From a bacterium (GTDB taxonomy: Bacteria > Zhuqueibacterota > Zhuqueibacteria > Residuimicrobiales > Krinioviventaceae), in NCBI GenBank assembly GCA_029561455.1, contig JAKQIY010000085.1, positions 62,001-126,000 on the forward strand: DNA of 64,000 nucleotides, written 5' to 3'. Under the pieces are notes generated by a model. It was given only the letters and a program-made list of their open reading frames with translations. It did not search any database and was not told where the DNA came from. The position numbers and the translations under genes are program-made. Within the stretch, counting starts at the first letter, position 1; each line of letters begins with the position of its first letter. This document shows positions 17,516-27,300 of the stretch, one piece after another.

Positions 17516-18442
17516 TTATTTTTTGTAATAATCTGTATTGAGCAGAGGGTTTTGGGGTAGAATTTTTCTTACATTCTTTTCGAGCACAGAAATATAATCA
17601 TCCTGACGGCTGCAAAAATATTTTAAAAATTCAATTTTGGAAATAATACACAACCGGGTTTCTTCGGCTGCTTCAAGTTCGATATATGCCATTGGATCAA
17701 TGTTTTTCATCAGGGATTCATAACCAATAGCATCGCCAGTTTTAAGCGAACCGATAGCCAATTCATCATAATAACAATCTGCCTGGCCGGTCAGAACAAA
17801 AGTTATTGATTCTGTAAAATTAATGGTTTGCCGTTCCTGCGCCTGCAATTCATAAATTATTCCCAATTGCATAACATCGTCAACGATCTCTTCCGGCAAA
17901 TTGGCGAGCATGTCGGGCGCTAAATATTCGGCCTGTGGTTTGGCATCTGCCGGTTCCGGAACAGCCGCTTCAACAGCCAAAGGTTGGGGTACGGTTGTTA
18001 TGAGCGTGGCTTCCACTGGAGCCGATGACGGCGCGGGAATTGTAATTAACTTTCTGGCGGCAGCAGCCGCTTCCAGCTTTTTCTTAAATTCGGGCACAAG
18101 CAAGGCAACTTTTTGCTGCAATTGCTCCGGGTTAAAAGGTTTTAATAAATGGGTATCGGCTCCCGCTTTTTCAGTTTTAGATAATATGGATTGATTGGCA
18201 TAACCTGTGCACACAATAACCGCAGTATCCGGGTTGATTTTTTTGATGCGTTTGATAATATCATTGCCATTAACCGGACCAGGCAATACCAGGTCGACAA
18301 TGGCAAGTAGATACTTGTTTTTCTGGATTTTATCAATCGCCGCATAACCGTCATCGGCAACATCAAAGTCCTCACCCGTTTCTTTCAGGGCATTGGTTAT
18401 TAATTTCTGGTAAATAGGTTCATCATCAACCACAAGTATCAT
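17516..18442 (-). CDS. Response regulator receiver fused to a cyclic-nucleotide-binding-like domain (paralogue B)
   Basis: Same architecture as the gene at 16349-17311 and plainly its paralogue: receiver at residues 1-118 (VVDDEPI, phospho-acceptor Asp50 in LAIVDLVLPG, VIVCTGYANQS, LLKPFNPEQ), an Ala/Pro-rich linker at about 125-185, and a beta-roll at about 190-295 (LQAQERQTINFTESITFVLTG, GSLKTGDAIGYESLM, LCIISKIEFLKYF). The GDAIGYE loop corresponds to the GE-x-x-GE phosphate cassette of cNMP-binding domains but lacks the usual downstream R-x-A, so ligand binding is doubtful. The partner kinase is not in the window. The divergence of the linkers against near-identical receiver motifs points to an old tandem duplication. 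Confidence 0.85.
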   Translation of the reverse strand: MILVVDDEPIYQKLITNALKETGEDFDVADDGYAAIDKIQKNKYLLAIVDLVLPGPVNGNDIIKRIKKINPDTAVIVCTGYANQSILSKTEKAGADTHLLKPFNPEQLQQKVALLVPEFKKKLEAAAAARKLITIPAPSSAPVEATLITTVPQPLAVEAAVPEPADAKPQAEYLAPDMLANLPEEIVDDVMQLGIIYELQAQERQTINFTESITFVLTGQADCYYDELAIGSLKTGDAIGYESLMKNIDPMAYIELEAAEETRLCIISKIEFLKYFCSRQDDYISVLEKNVRKILPQNPLLNTDYYKK

Positions 18443-18735
18443 TTATTACCCCTTGCAAAAAATAAAAAAATGTGTAAATTTATATGCCTTTTACCCGGTT
18501 GTGCACTCACTGATATTTTGTTTTTACCGGTACAATTTTAAATTCCGCATTTATCATAAAATGAACTATGTATTATTTAAACCAATTTTCATATTTTTTT
18601 TCTGGAAGAAAAAAATATTAATAATTTAAAGAAAAAATCCTTAAATTCAAGTACTATTTTATTTTTACAAGCGGTTCATTCAAAGTAAAATTGTAAATGC
18701 TTGATAATAATTTCCTTCCGGGAGACTAGGCAAAT

Positions 18736-18759
18736 ATTATTCAGTCTAGAATGAATAAT
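18736..18759. promoter_or_regulatory. Perfect 8-bp inverted repeat, possible operator
   Basis: ATTATTCA, an 8-nt spacer, then TGAATAAT, located about 105-125 bp upstream of the DUF362 start. No T-run follows, so an operator is more likely than a terminator. Confidence 0.4.
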
Positions 18760-18777
18760 AAAAACTTTTTTACAACT

Positions 18778-18789
18778 AGAACGTTTAAA
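18778..18789. promoter_or_regulatory. AACGTTTAA-type motif (LacI-family-like operator candidate)
   Basis: AGAACGTTTAAA, a half-degenerate version of the perfect palindrome at 28140, about 75 bp upstream of the DUF362 gene. Confidence 0.3.
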
Positions 18790-18862
18790 TAAATGAACCC
18801 CCCGTTTTAAATCAATACGATTGTAATAATTAACTATAAGAGTAATATAAAAGGAGTAAAAA

Positions 18863-20779
18863 ATGAAACAACTGGTAAAAAAGTTATTCTTTCCTGTCAT
18901 TGGTCTTGCTTCACTGCTTTGGTTTCTGGTTCGGGTAGTCCCAAAACCTTCCCGCGCCTCATATCCCTGTATGCGGGTTGCCTTTCCGGTAGCATCTTCC
19001 TTTATAATTTATCTTGCAGGGTTGTTCGCATCTGTTGTTGTCTTTAAAAAAGCACAAAAATACCTGCACGAATCGCGATATTTCCTTTTTACACTTGCCA
19101 TTATTTTGGGCACTTTTCTCGGACTCGCCGCTTATTTACACACCAATTACAAAGCGATAGCCAATTACCAGTCCACTACCGAAGGTCCCAATATGCCAAT
19201 GGGTGAAGGTAAAGGTATTTTCCCGGGTCGGGTGGTCTGGATCCATAATCCGGATGCAACAGATGCAACATGTAAAAATTCTACTAATGACTATTGGTGT
19301 GATGACGGCAACACCAATCAAGCGGAAGTTAATGAAATGGTTTCGCAGGCAATACAATGGTTGACCGGAACGACTACCGACCCGGCCGCCTGGGATGCTA
19401 TATTCCGCTTTTACAATAAAAATCATGGTAAAGGCGATGTCGGTTATACCAGCGGAGAAAAAATTGTTATCAAGATCAACCTCAATTCCGGGGTCAGCGG
19501 CTCTACAAATACAAGGTGGAATAAAACAAACATTGACACTTCGCCGCATATTGTCGAAGCTATTCTGGATCAATTGGTCAATAAAGCCGGGGTGCCGCAG
19601 GCCAATATCGGTTTTGGCGACCCAGGTAAAAATGTAGACAATATTTTCTGGGATAAATTTCATTCCAAATTCCCCAACGTCAAATACTGGGGTGAAGGTT
19701 CGGGTCGCACTCCCATAGTCCAATCACAAAACCTGGTATTATTTGCCAGCAATGGTGAAATGGATGACTGGCTGCCGCAATGTTACCTCGATGCAGATTA
19801 CATGATCAATATTCCGGTATTTAAAAAACATCACCGCGCCGGTATTTCAATGTGTAGTAAAAATCATTTTGGTTCTATTGTCCCATTCCGTGGCAGCGCT
19901 TTTCACTGGCATTTTAGTTTGCCCTGCTCCGAAGGCGGTGGCGATGTAAATAACCCCGATTATGGCCAATATCGTTGTTTTGTCGATATTATGGGTCATA
20001 AAGACCTGGGCGGGAAAACCATCTTATTTCTTGTTGATGGTATCTGGAGTTCCACTAACTGGGCGCACCCGCCAATCAAATGGCGAATGGAACCTTTTAA
20101 TAACGACTGGCCGTCATCCATATTTGCTTCACTGGACCCGGTAGCTATTGAATCGGTCGGCTTTGACTTTTTGTTTTATGAATTCGACGAAAACCATCCT
20201 ACCGAAGGCCAATATGATCCTGCGGATAACAAAGGACCGTTCCCGCATTACGCCGGAACTCAGGATTTCCTGCACCAGGCAGCCGATGCCGCCAACCGTC
20301 CCGCAGGTCTTACTTATGATCCGGAAGATGACGGCACTCCCCTGCCCAACAGTATGGGCGTTCATGAACACTGGAATAATGTTACAGAAAAGAAATATTC
20401 CCGTAATTTGGGCCTTAATACCGGCATTGAACTGGTTTCTACATACAATCCACCCACAGGTGTCGATCCGCGGCCGGCAAGACTCGTAGAAAATTTCAAC
20501 CTCGAACAAAATTACCCGAATCCTTTTAATGCTACAACGGTTATTCAATATTCTTTACACTCCCCATCGCGGGTTACTTTGGCAATTTATAATACTACAG
20601 GCCAATTGCTAAGAACCCTGGTTGATGAGTACCAAAATGCCGGTTCTCATGTGCAGAACTGGGATGGCTATACCGAACAGGGACATCAGGCGCCATCGGG
20701 TATATATTTTTATAAAATCACTGCTCAAAACAATGCTAAAATTTTCAATGATACCAAAGCTATGGTACTGGCAAAATAA
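18863..20779 (+). CDS. Membrane-anchored DUF362 protein with C-terminal sorting domain
   Basis: 638 residues; SD AGGAG 6 nt before the ATG. Three hydrophobic segments open the protein (about residues 9-25, 41-62 and 75-95), followed by a large soluble domain matching DUF362: VVKIKINL-type strand (KIVIKINLNSG), TDTSPHIVEAILDQLV-type helix, NIGFGDPG, DYMINIPVFKKHHRAGISMCSKNHFG and DPVAIESVGFDFL. DUF362 is widespread, often iron-sulfur-associated, and of poorly defined function; no ferredoxin-type CxxCxxC is visible here. The last 80 residues are a complete sorting domain (EQNYPNPFNATTVIQYS, IYFYKITAQN, KAMVLAK). Combining three N-terminal membrane helices with a secretion tag is topologically odd. 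A strong terminator follows at 20803. Confidence 0.82.
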   Translation: MKQLVKKLFFPVIGLASLLWFLVRVVPKPSRASYPCMRVAFPVASSFIIYLAGLFASVVVFKKAQKYLHESRYFLFTLAIILGTFLGLAAYLHTNYKAIANYQSTTEGPNMPMGEGKGIFPGRVVWIHNPDATDATCKNSTNDYWCDDGNTNQAEVNEMVSQAIQWLTGTTTDPAAWDAIFRFYNKNHGKGDVGYTSGEKIVIKINLNSGVSGSTNTRWNKTNIDTSPHIVEAILDQLVNKAGVPQANIGFGDPGKNVDNIFWDKFHSKFPNVKYWGEGSGRTPIVQSQNLVLFASNGEMDDWLPQCYLDADYMINIPVFKKHHRAGISMCSKNHFGSIVPFRGSAFHWHFSLPCSEGGGDVNNPDYGQYRCFVDIMGHKDLGGKTILFLVDGIWSSTNWAHPPIKWRMEPFNNDWPSSIFASLDPVAIESVGFDFLFYEFDENHPTEGQYDPADNKGPFPHYAGTQDFLHQAADAANRPAGLTYDPEDDGTPLPNSMGVHEHWNNVTEKKYSRNLGLNTGIELVSTYNPPTGVDPRPARLVENFNLEQNYPNPFNATTVIQYSLHSPSRVTLAIYNTTGQLLRTLVDEYQNAGSHVQNWDGYTEQGHQAPSGIYFYKITAQNNAKIFNDTKAMVLAK

Positions 20780-20802
20780 TTCATTAATCCGGCAATAATT
20801 AT

Positions 20803-20840
20803 TAAGAGGAGTGTAATGCTATTTTACGCTCCTCTTTTTA
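20803..20840 (+). terminator. Rho-independent terminator after the DUF362 gene
   Basis: AAGAGGAGTGTAA pairs with TTTACGCTCCTCTT (one G-T/bulge) and is followed by TTTTTATT. Confidence 0.85.
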
Positions 20841-20946
20841 TTAAAAGAGCCGGTAACAGTAATGATCCTTGTGTTACAATTATTAATTTTCAATAAATTC
20901 ACCCTTGTAATTTTTAAGTAACCTCTATATCGTAAAAGGATTGATC

Positions 20947-21309
20947 ATGGCGCAAAAAATCACCTCACCATCTATTATCCAGGCAGCGGGAAACAAACCG
21001 AAAGAAATTGCCGAATACATCGGACTGGTTAACAGCGCAACAGTGCAGGCTAGTATTGCCCGCATGAAAAGTCCATCCGGCTGGGTTGAACCGGGACAAA
21101 CACCGGAATTTACCGAATATACTCTGGTCCTGAACGGAATGTTACGAACAGTTACCAAGACCGGCACATTTGATGTTATGGCAGGAGAAGCAGTCATCGT
21201 TAATGCCGGCGAATGGGTTCAATATAGCAGTCCCGGCCCGGAAGGCGCTGATTATATATCTGTATGCATACCGGCTTTTTCTCCGCGTACGGTACACAGG
21301 GATGAATAA
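20947..21309 (+). CDS. Cupin-domain protein
   Basis: 120 residues from the ATG at 20947, chosen because AAGGA ends 6 nt upstream; a TTG two codons earlier is the alternative. Small soluble single-domain beta-barrel. The cupin core runs from GWVEPGQTPEFTEYTLVLNG (motif 1 region, where the metal-binding residues would be) to TFDVMAGEAVIVNAGEWVQYSSP (motif 2: G..V.....E.....P). Canonical histidines of motif 1 are replaced (TPEFTEYT), and only Glu/Gln-type ligands are available, so metal binding may be altered. Similar stand-alone cupins relate to EutQ-like or ethanolamine/sugar proteins. It is flanked by terminators and spacers on both sides, so it is probably monocistronic. Substrate unknown. 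Confidence 0.75.
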   Translation: MAQKITSPSIIQAAGNKPKEIAEYIGLVNSATVQASIARMKSPSGWVEPGQTPEFTEYTLVLNGMLRTVTKTGTFDVMAGEAVIVNAGEWVQYSSPGPEGADYISVCIPAFSPRTVHRDE

Positions 21310-21503
21310 TTATAATTTTTTATACTTTTCCACAGTAAATATTAATTCCCTTTAACAATCCCCAAAGCTTTATTATCTCCCGGTAATTCATGAAACACGC
21401 AAAATCTTTATTTGAATTTACCATATTCCTCTTGTATTAGAAAAAAAAAATAATTACTATAAAGCCTAATCCACCGAACAGCTCGCAAAAACAGGACTAG
21501 TCT

Positions 21504-24332
21504 ATGAAAACATACAGACAAGGACTTGTATTATTATTAATATTGATAATTACAAGTATTCTAATGGCGCAAAATGAGAATGCCGGAGAACAGAACCAGT
21601 TTAAGATTTTACCTGATGGAAAAATCACAGTCGGAGAGCAAATTTTTAATAACTATTCTGAATATTTTCAATCTGACTATTTCAAGCGAACCGGTAAGCG
21701 CTGTCTGGTAAAATGGCGTAACCAGGAGAACCGTACCGCTGCATTATTACGGACAAGTGATTGTTCATTATCCAGAACATTAATAAAAAATGAATATTGG
21801 CCTCAGCAAACATGGGTTATTCCGGTGGTCGTTCATAATATTACAGATAAGTATAATAATGGCTACTTATCTGACCAGCGAATCAACGATCAGATTGCTG
21901 TTTTAAATGAAGATTACCGGGCTCTGACCGGTACTATGGGCGAATTGGGCTTTGATACTAATATTCAATTTGAACTGGCAGGCATTAACAGGGTTAAGAA
22001 CGATAACTGGTTTGAAGACCGGGATGAGGAAGGTTATAAAAGCGCCCTGGGCTGGGATCAGAACCTATACCTGAACATATATACCAATACCGCCAGCGGT
22101 TACCTGGGATATAGTTATTTACCTCAGGAAGACGCCGGCGATATTTGGGACGGCGTAGTTATGCTTTATGAATCTATAGGCGGCAGAAACAACGGGTATG
22201 ATGTGTATGACCAGGGCCGAACGCTGGTTCACGAAATCGGGCATTATTTGGGCTTGCTGCATACTTTTGAAGGTGAAAGTTGCTATACAGGTTACACAGA
22301 GGGCGATCTGATCGATGATACTTTTCCGGAGGACCGGGAACACTATGGATGTACCGAAACAAACACTTGTGGCGATCCCGATAATATTCATAATTATATG
22401 AATTATACCGATGATATTTGCATGTCCGAATTCACTCCGGAACAGGGTAACCGCATGGTCTGTTCACTTTTTAATTTCCGCCCGCAATTGGCCCATATAG
22501 CCAATGAAGCGCCGCAGATCACTTCCACACCGGTAACAGAATGCCCGGCAGAACAACTTTATACTTACCAGGTCGAAACTGCTGATGCGGAGAACGATAC
22601 AATTACTTTTTCATTAACTGAAAGCCCAGCTGGAATGACCATCAATGCGGTAACCGGTTTGCTTTCCTGGACTCCCAGGTTAGCGGATACCGGCCAGCAT
22701 AATGTCACCATCAAGGCGGCAGACCGTTATGGCGAAGATATACAATCTTTTATCCTGACAGTAATCAATACAACTCCGGCGCCGGTTGCCATGTTTATAG
22801 CCGATACCACTAGTGGAGTAATACCGTTAACTGTCAATTTTACAGATTTGTCAACAGGCGACATTACTGCCTGGTTGTGGGATTTTGGAGATTTAACCTC
22901 CTCCTCTATCCAAAACCCGCAGCATATTTATATAAATTCCGGTGAATATTCGGTTACCCTGGTAGTATCGGGTTCTGGTGGCCAGGATTCGTTGATTCAA
23001 AACAACTATATCCAGGCGTTACCGGTTCCACCGCAAGCTGATTTTGCAGCAGATATTTTGTCAGGCCCTATACCTTTGGTGGTGCAGTTTGCCGATTCCT
23101 CAACCGGGGAAATTTCCAACTGGTTATGGAATTTTGGCGATGACTCGACAAGCGTGGAGCAAAATCCCCTCCATGTTTTCTATGAACCGGGAGAGTATAG
23201 TGTGCAATTAAAAGTTACCGGCCCCAGCGGCAGCGACAGTCTGACTAAAGAAAATTATATCCACGTTGTTGAGGGTACAGTTATCGCCAGCTTTGACGCC
23301 TTGCCCCGGTCGGGTGTTGCTCCCCTGCAGGTTCAGTTTACCAATTCTTCAACAGGTGATATAACCCAATGGGTGTGGAATTTTGGGGATAGCAGCAACA
23401 GCGATGAGCAGAATCCGTTACATGAATTTCGGAATGCCGGGCTTTACAGTGTCAGCTTGATCGCTAGCGGCCCTACAGATAGCGATACCCTGACCATGAT
23501 TGACTATATTACAGTTTTCGACACTACGCCGGTTGCCGAGTATAGCGCCGAACCACGCAGCGGGGTTTGGCCATTGCAGGTGCAATTTGCAGATCTATCG
23601 ACAGGAATTGTGGAAAATTGGTTGTGGGATTTTGGCGATAGCACATATAGCACTGAACACAACCCTGTCCACGAATATCAGCAACCGGGCCTGTTCTCAA
23701 CCAGTCTCATCGTTACCGGGCCGGGGGGGGCAGATACCCTGAAAAAAGTGGATTATATTCAGGTTCTGGAACACTCGCCGCTGGCCTATTTTGCTGGCGA
23801 ACCGCTTTCCGGGCGGGCGCCTTTGACCGTTCAATTCGCCGATTCTTCCAGCGGGATTATTACTTCATGGTTGTGGGACTTTGGCGACAGCACGACCAGT
23901 ACCAATAAAAATCCGCAACATGAATACATGTCGGTCGGCCTGTATACTGTAACTTTACAGGTAACCGGACCGGGAGGTGTTAACTCTTTTAGCCGACCCA
24001 ACTATATCGATGTGCAAACCCCGCTGGATATTGCCCAAGCTAAACAATTACCGGACAAATTTGCACTAAGACAAAATTATCCGAATCCATTCAACCTGAC
24101 AACCACAATAAATTACCAGTTACCGGAAAGAACCGATGTATGGCTGGCCATTTATGATATGAATGGAAAAATTGCCAGAATTCTGGAAAACAACAGTAAA
24201 CCGGCTGGCGATTACCAGGTTTTATGGGATGGCAAAGATGCCAATGGCCAGATAGCCGCTTCGGGGATTTATCTGGTCCAGTTAAAATGCGCAAAATTCA
24301 GGGACAATATAAAGATCATTCTACTAAAATAA
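21504..24332 (+). CDS. Secreted M43-family zinc metalloprotease with five PKD domains and sorting domain
   Basis: 942 residues, signal peptide (LLLILIITSILMAQ), SD AGGA 7 nt upstream. The catalytic domain is pappalysin/cytophagalysin-like (M43B): HEIGHYLGLLHTF with first His at residue 243 fits HExxHxxGLxH; a Cys-rich loop follows (ESCYTG, YGCTETNTCGDP) and a Met-turn in NYMNYTDDICMSEFT. A putative Ig/cadherin-like unit covers about 335-425 (GMTINAVTGLLSWTP). Five PKD repeats of about 82 residues run from 427 to 837, each with P..V.F.D.STG....W.W.FGD and a ...NP.H.Y...G.Y.V.L.V.G tail. The C-terminal sorting domain starts at RQNYPNPFNLTTTI. PKD units commonly bind polymeric substrate such as collagen or cell-wall glycans. 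Expected to be exported and surface-attached. Confidence 0.92.
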   Translation: MKTYRQGLVLLLILIITSILMAQNENAGEQNQFKILPDGKITVGEQIFNNYSEYFQSDYFKRTGKRCLVKWRNQENRTAALLRTSDCSLSRTLIKNEYWPQQTWVIPVVVHNITDKYNNGYLSDQRINDQIAVLNEDYRALTGTMGELGFDTNIQFELAGINRVKNDNWFEDRDEEGYKSALGWDQNLYLNIYTNTASGYLGYSYLPQEDAGDIWDGVVMLYESIGGRNNGYDVYDQGRTLVHEIGHYLGLLHTFEGESCYTGYTEGDLIDDTFPEDREHYGCTETNTCGDPDNIHNYMNYTDDICMSEFTPEQGNRMVCSLFNFRPQLAHIANEAPQITSTPVTECPAEQLYTYQVETADAENDTITFSLTESPAGMTINAVTGLLSWTPRLADTGQHNVTIKAADRYGEDIQSFILTVINTTPAPVAMFIADTTSGVIPLTVNFTDLSTGDITAWLWDFGDLTSSSIQNPQHIYINSGEYSVTLVVSGSGGQDSLIQNNYIQALPVPPQADFAADILSGPIPLVVQFADSSTGEISNWLWNFGDDSTSVEQNPLHVFYEPGEYSVQLKVTGPSGSDSLTKENYIHVVEGTVIASFDALPRSGVAPLQVQFTNSSTGDITQWVWNFGDSSNSDEQNPLHEFRNAGLYSVSLIASGPTDSDTLTMIDYITVFDTTPVAEYSAEPRSGVWPLQVQFADLSTGIVENWLWDFGDSTYSTEHNPVHEYQQPGLFSTSLIVTGPGGADTLKKVDYIQVLEHSPLAYFAGEPLSGRAPLTVQFADSSSGIITSWLWDFGDSTTSTNKNPQHEYMSVGLYTVTLQVTGPGGVNSFSRPNYIDVQTPLDIAQAKQLPDKFALRQNYPNPFNLTTTINYQLPERTDVWLAIYDMNGKIARILENNSKPAGDYQVLWDGKDANGQIAASGIYLVQLKCAKFRDNIKIILLK

Positions 24333-24357
24333 GTATATACCCCATATTACTGAAATA

Positions 24358-24390
24358 GCCCCGGAGTATATTACTCCGGGGCTTTTTTTT
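24358..24390 (+). terminator. Rho-independent terminator after the M43 protease gene
   Basis: GCCCCGGAGTA pairs with TACTCCGGGGC (4-nt AT loop), then eight T residues. Its T-run overlaps the stop codon of the convergent CBM9 gene at 24389. Confidence 0.9.
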
Positions 24391-27300
24391 ACTTGATCAG
24401 CATCATCTTTTTAATAAAGACATTATTGCCGGCTTGTAATTTGTAGAAATAAAGACCACTGGGGAATTGAGCAGCATTAAATGTTACACTGTGTACGCCC
24501 GCTTGAACACGTTTATCAACCAGGTTGATTAATTCCCGACCGAGTATATCATAAACCACCAGTTTCACATTGCTATCCACAGGCAACGAGAAATTGATTG
24601 TGGTTGTCGGATTAAACGGATTCGGATAATTCTGGAACAGATCAAAGGTAGAGGCAACTTTAGCTTCCTGTTTAATATCGGAAACAATCGGCGAGCCCAG
24701 GAAACGCGCTACACCCATCAAGCTGGGATTTGACCAACTCATATCGGTTCCATCATAGGTTTTCAGTTTGGTATCTTTTTCGCCGCCATCATCATCATCA
24801 TTCCAATCCACTTCAATACCAATCAATGTACCGGCACCGGGTTCCATACCCAACGCTGCCAGCGGAAATGACAATTCGAGAATAATTCCATCAGCAGTTA
24901 ACTTTTGCGCCTGCTTGATGGCAGCTAATAAAGTGGCATTAATTGCCGGACCGTTACTCTTGGTAATAGCTTCAAGTATTGTTTCAGCATTATAAGGCAT
25001 TTTGAAACCGAAATCATTTATACCGTCATAGGTGGTTTTGTCGCTATGATCGCCGTCGAACCACAGTTCAACGCCGTCATCTTGCCATGTCGATGTGCCA
25101 CTGTCACGGATAAATGTCTCATCTTTTATATTGATTAAAAGATACAGGTTAGTCATATCCCATAATGTTTTCCAGGTCACTTCAAGATCATTCGGTCCAG
25201 ACACTTTGGCAAAATCAGCCATACGCTGGTTACCGAAAATTAACGGCACATTTGCCCAGGCGTAATCTTCTTCGGCATCGACGACTATTGGATAAGCGGT
25301 AAAATGAATATCCAGGACATCGGAAGTTTCGCGGGTATTTAATTTGGCAGTGCCGAACACGCTTGGGTCGGTACCGGCATCGGGACTAGCCGACCACCAA
25401 TGACCCATAGTATTACGAACGCCTGTATCGTTATCGTTGATTTGTACTTCCAAACCGATAAGGCGGTCTGCCAGAGCAGTGAAGGTTAAGCCTTTCGAGT
25501 AAGGAAGTTTTATTTCTACATTATAACCAAAATCTGTCGGCAAATAAGCAACTTCAGCTTTGGTTAACTTGACATTATCATGTACTGCAACCGGGGCTTG
25601 TCCGTAAACAAATAGCACCTGATCATCCTTAACATCATACCCTGTTGCGGCATCGTTTTTCGTATTATCGCCGTCAAAATAAAGTACAATACCATCGTTT
25701 TGCAACGGATCGGCATTAGTGGCAATTATGGTATCATCCTGAACTTCTACAAAAATATACAGGTTCTTGGAATCCCATTTCATCCGGAAACGGCTGTAAA
25801 AATCAAACCAGTCCGTTGCTGCTTCACCGGTATAGATGCCAATATTATTATTACGTACATTAAACCAGGTGGAATCCAGTACGCCGTCAATTACTACAGC
25901 TGCTGTGGTTTTATCGATCAATAATGGCAGAGGTTGAACCGGTACTACTCCACCGGGCCCACCCAGGAATTTACCGGAACCAAAAGTGCTGGGATTGGTA
26001 TAAGATAAATCCTGATCGGAAAAAGTTTTACACTTTGTATCCCTTTCTTTACCACCACCGGTATCATCATCATTATAATCTACTTCATGACCAACCATCC
26101 AGCCATTGGTCGGGGAAATGCCCAAAGAGTCCAGGGGCAATGCAAATTCAAGATAAATACCTTCCGCAGTTTGAGTTGCCGCCCATGGAATCGATTCAAT
26201 GGCAAACACCGCAGTACCGCCAAATGCCATAGAAACAGAATCAATCGGTGAGCCCGGCACATACGGGAATGATAAGCCTATATCATTGATACCATCATAA
26301 GCAGTTTTCCGGCTGTTATTTCCATCAAACCAGAATTCAATACCGTCATCTTGCCAGGCGAATGTTCCATCCTGGATCAATTTATCATCGACTACATTGA
26401 TACCATAATAGAGATAGGTACTATCCCAGGCAACATTAAAATCAAGAGCTAAATCTTGAAAACTGTTGAGACTGTCTGGTAAATTCATATATTGATTGAG
26501 CACGTATGTCGGGTATGCTTCCCATGTCGCATCCTTGACGCCATCAATAACCGGCGCTGTTTCAGCATACCAGATTTCGGTAAAATCATTTTGTACTTTA
26601 TCAGTTAATTGAATATTACCCAGGGTGCTCGGATTTTGCCATGATTCATCCTCATCGGAAAAATATTTGATTTTGGTTTCTTTAGCGCCGCCATCATCAT
26701 CATCATTCCAATCCACTTCCAGGCCAACCAGTGTTCCGGGAACCGGTGTGATTTTTAACAATGTCATGGGTATAGCAACTTCCAGATTAGTGCCCAGACC
26801 GGTATAGGTTGCGCCTTGCAGTATACCGGAGAAATCACCGGCCAGACCATTACCCGATTTAGTGACTTTGTTAAAAATTAGCGGGTTTTCAGCGTCACCT
26901 GAATACAGGAATTGAAAACCAAAATCATCGACGCCGTCAAAAGTGGTTCCTTTGCTGTTATTGCCGTCAATCCAAATTTCGTAGCTATCATCGTTCCAGG
27001 TTTCCGTGCCGCTGTCTTTGACCAGCGTATCATCAAAAGCCTGTACAAACAGGTACAGATAATTGTCATCGTACATTCCGCGCCAGCTTACCGCCGCATC
27101 GCTAAAATTAGCTACAAATTCAGCGCCCAGCTGCACTCTGTAATCGCGGTACCAGGGGCCGGTTTTCCAGATATCATCCAGTACACCATCAATGGCCGGT
27201 GGGTGAGCAGCTATATTGATCGGAACAGAGGGCGGCGGCGGGGGCAATAACGCTTCAGAACCCAGCCGGAAATCTTTTAGCCACACCGTGCCCTGAAAAA

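Larger units (their letters stand above)
18443..18862. other. Divergent AT-rich intergenic region with palindromes
   Basis: 420 bp between the receiver gene (-) and the DUF362 gene (+). It contains an 8-bp inverted repeat ATTATTCA/TGAATAAT (18736-18759) and an AGAACGTTTAAA motif (18778-18789) related to others upstream of secreted-protein genes. No gene is supported. Confidence 0.5.

Noticed and set aside
20947-21309. Classical metal cupin enzyme
   Set aside because: The usual histidine ligands of motif 1 are not in place; only the cupin fold is claimed.
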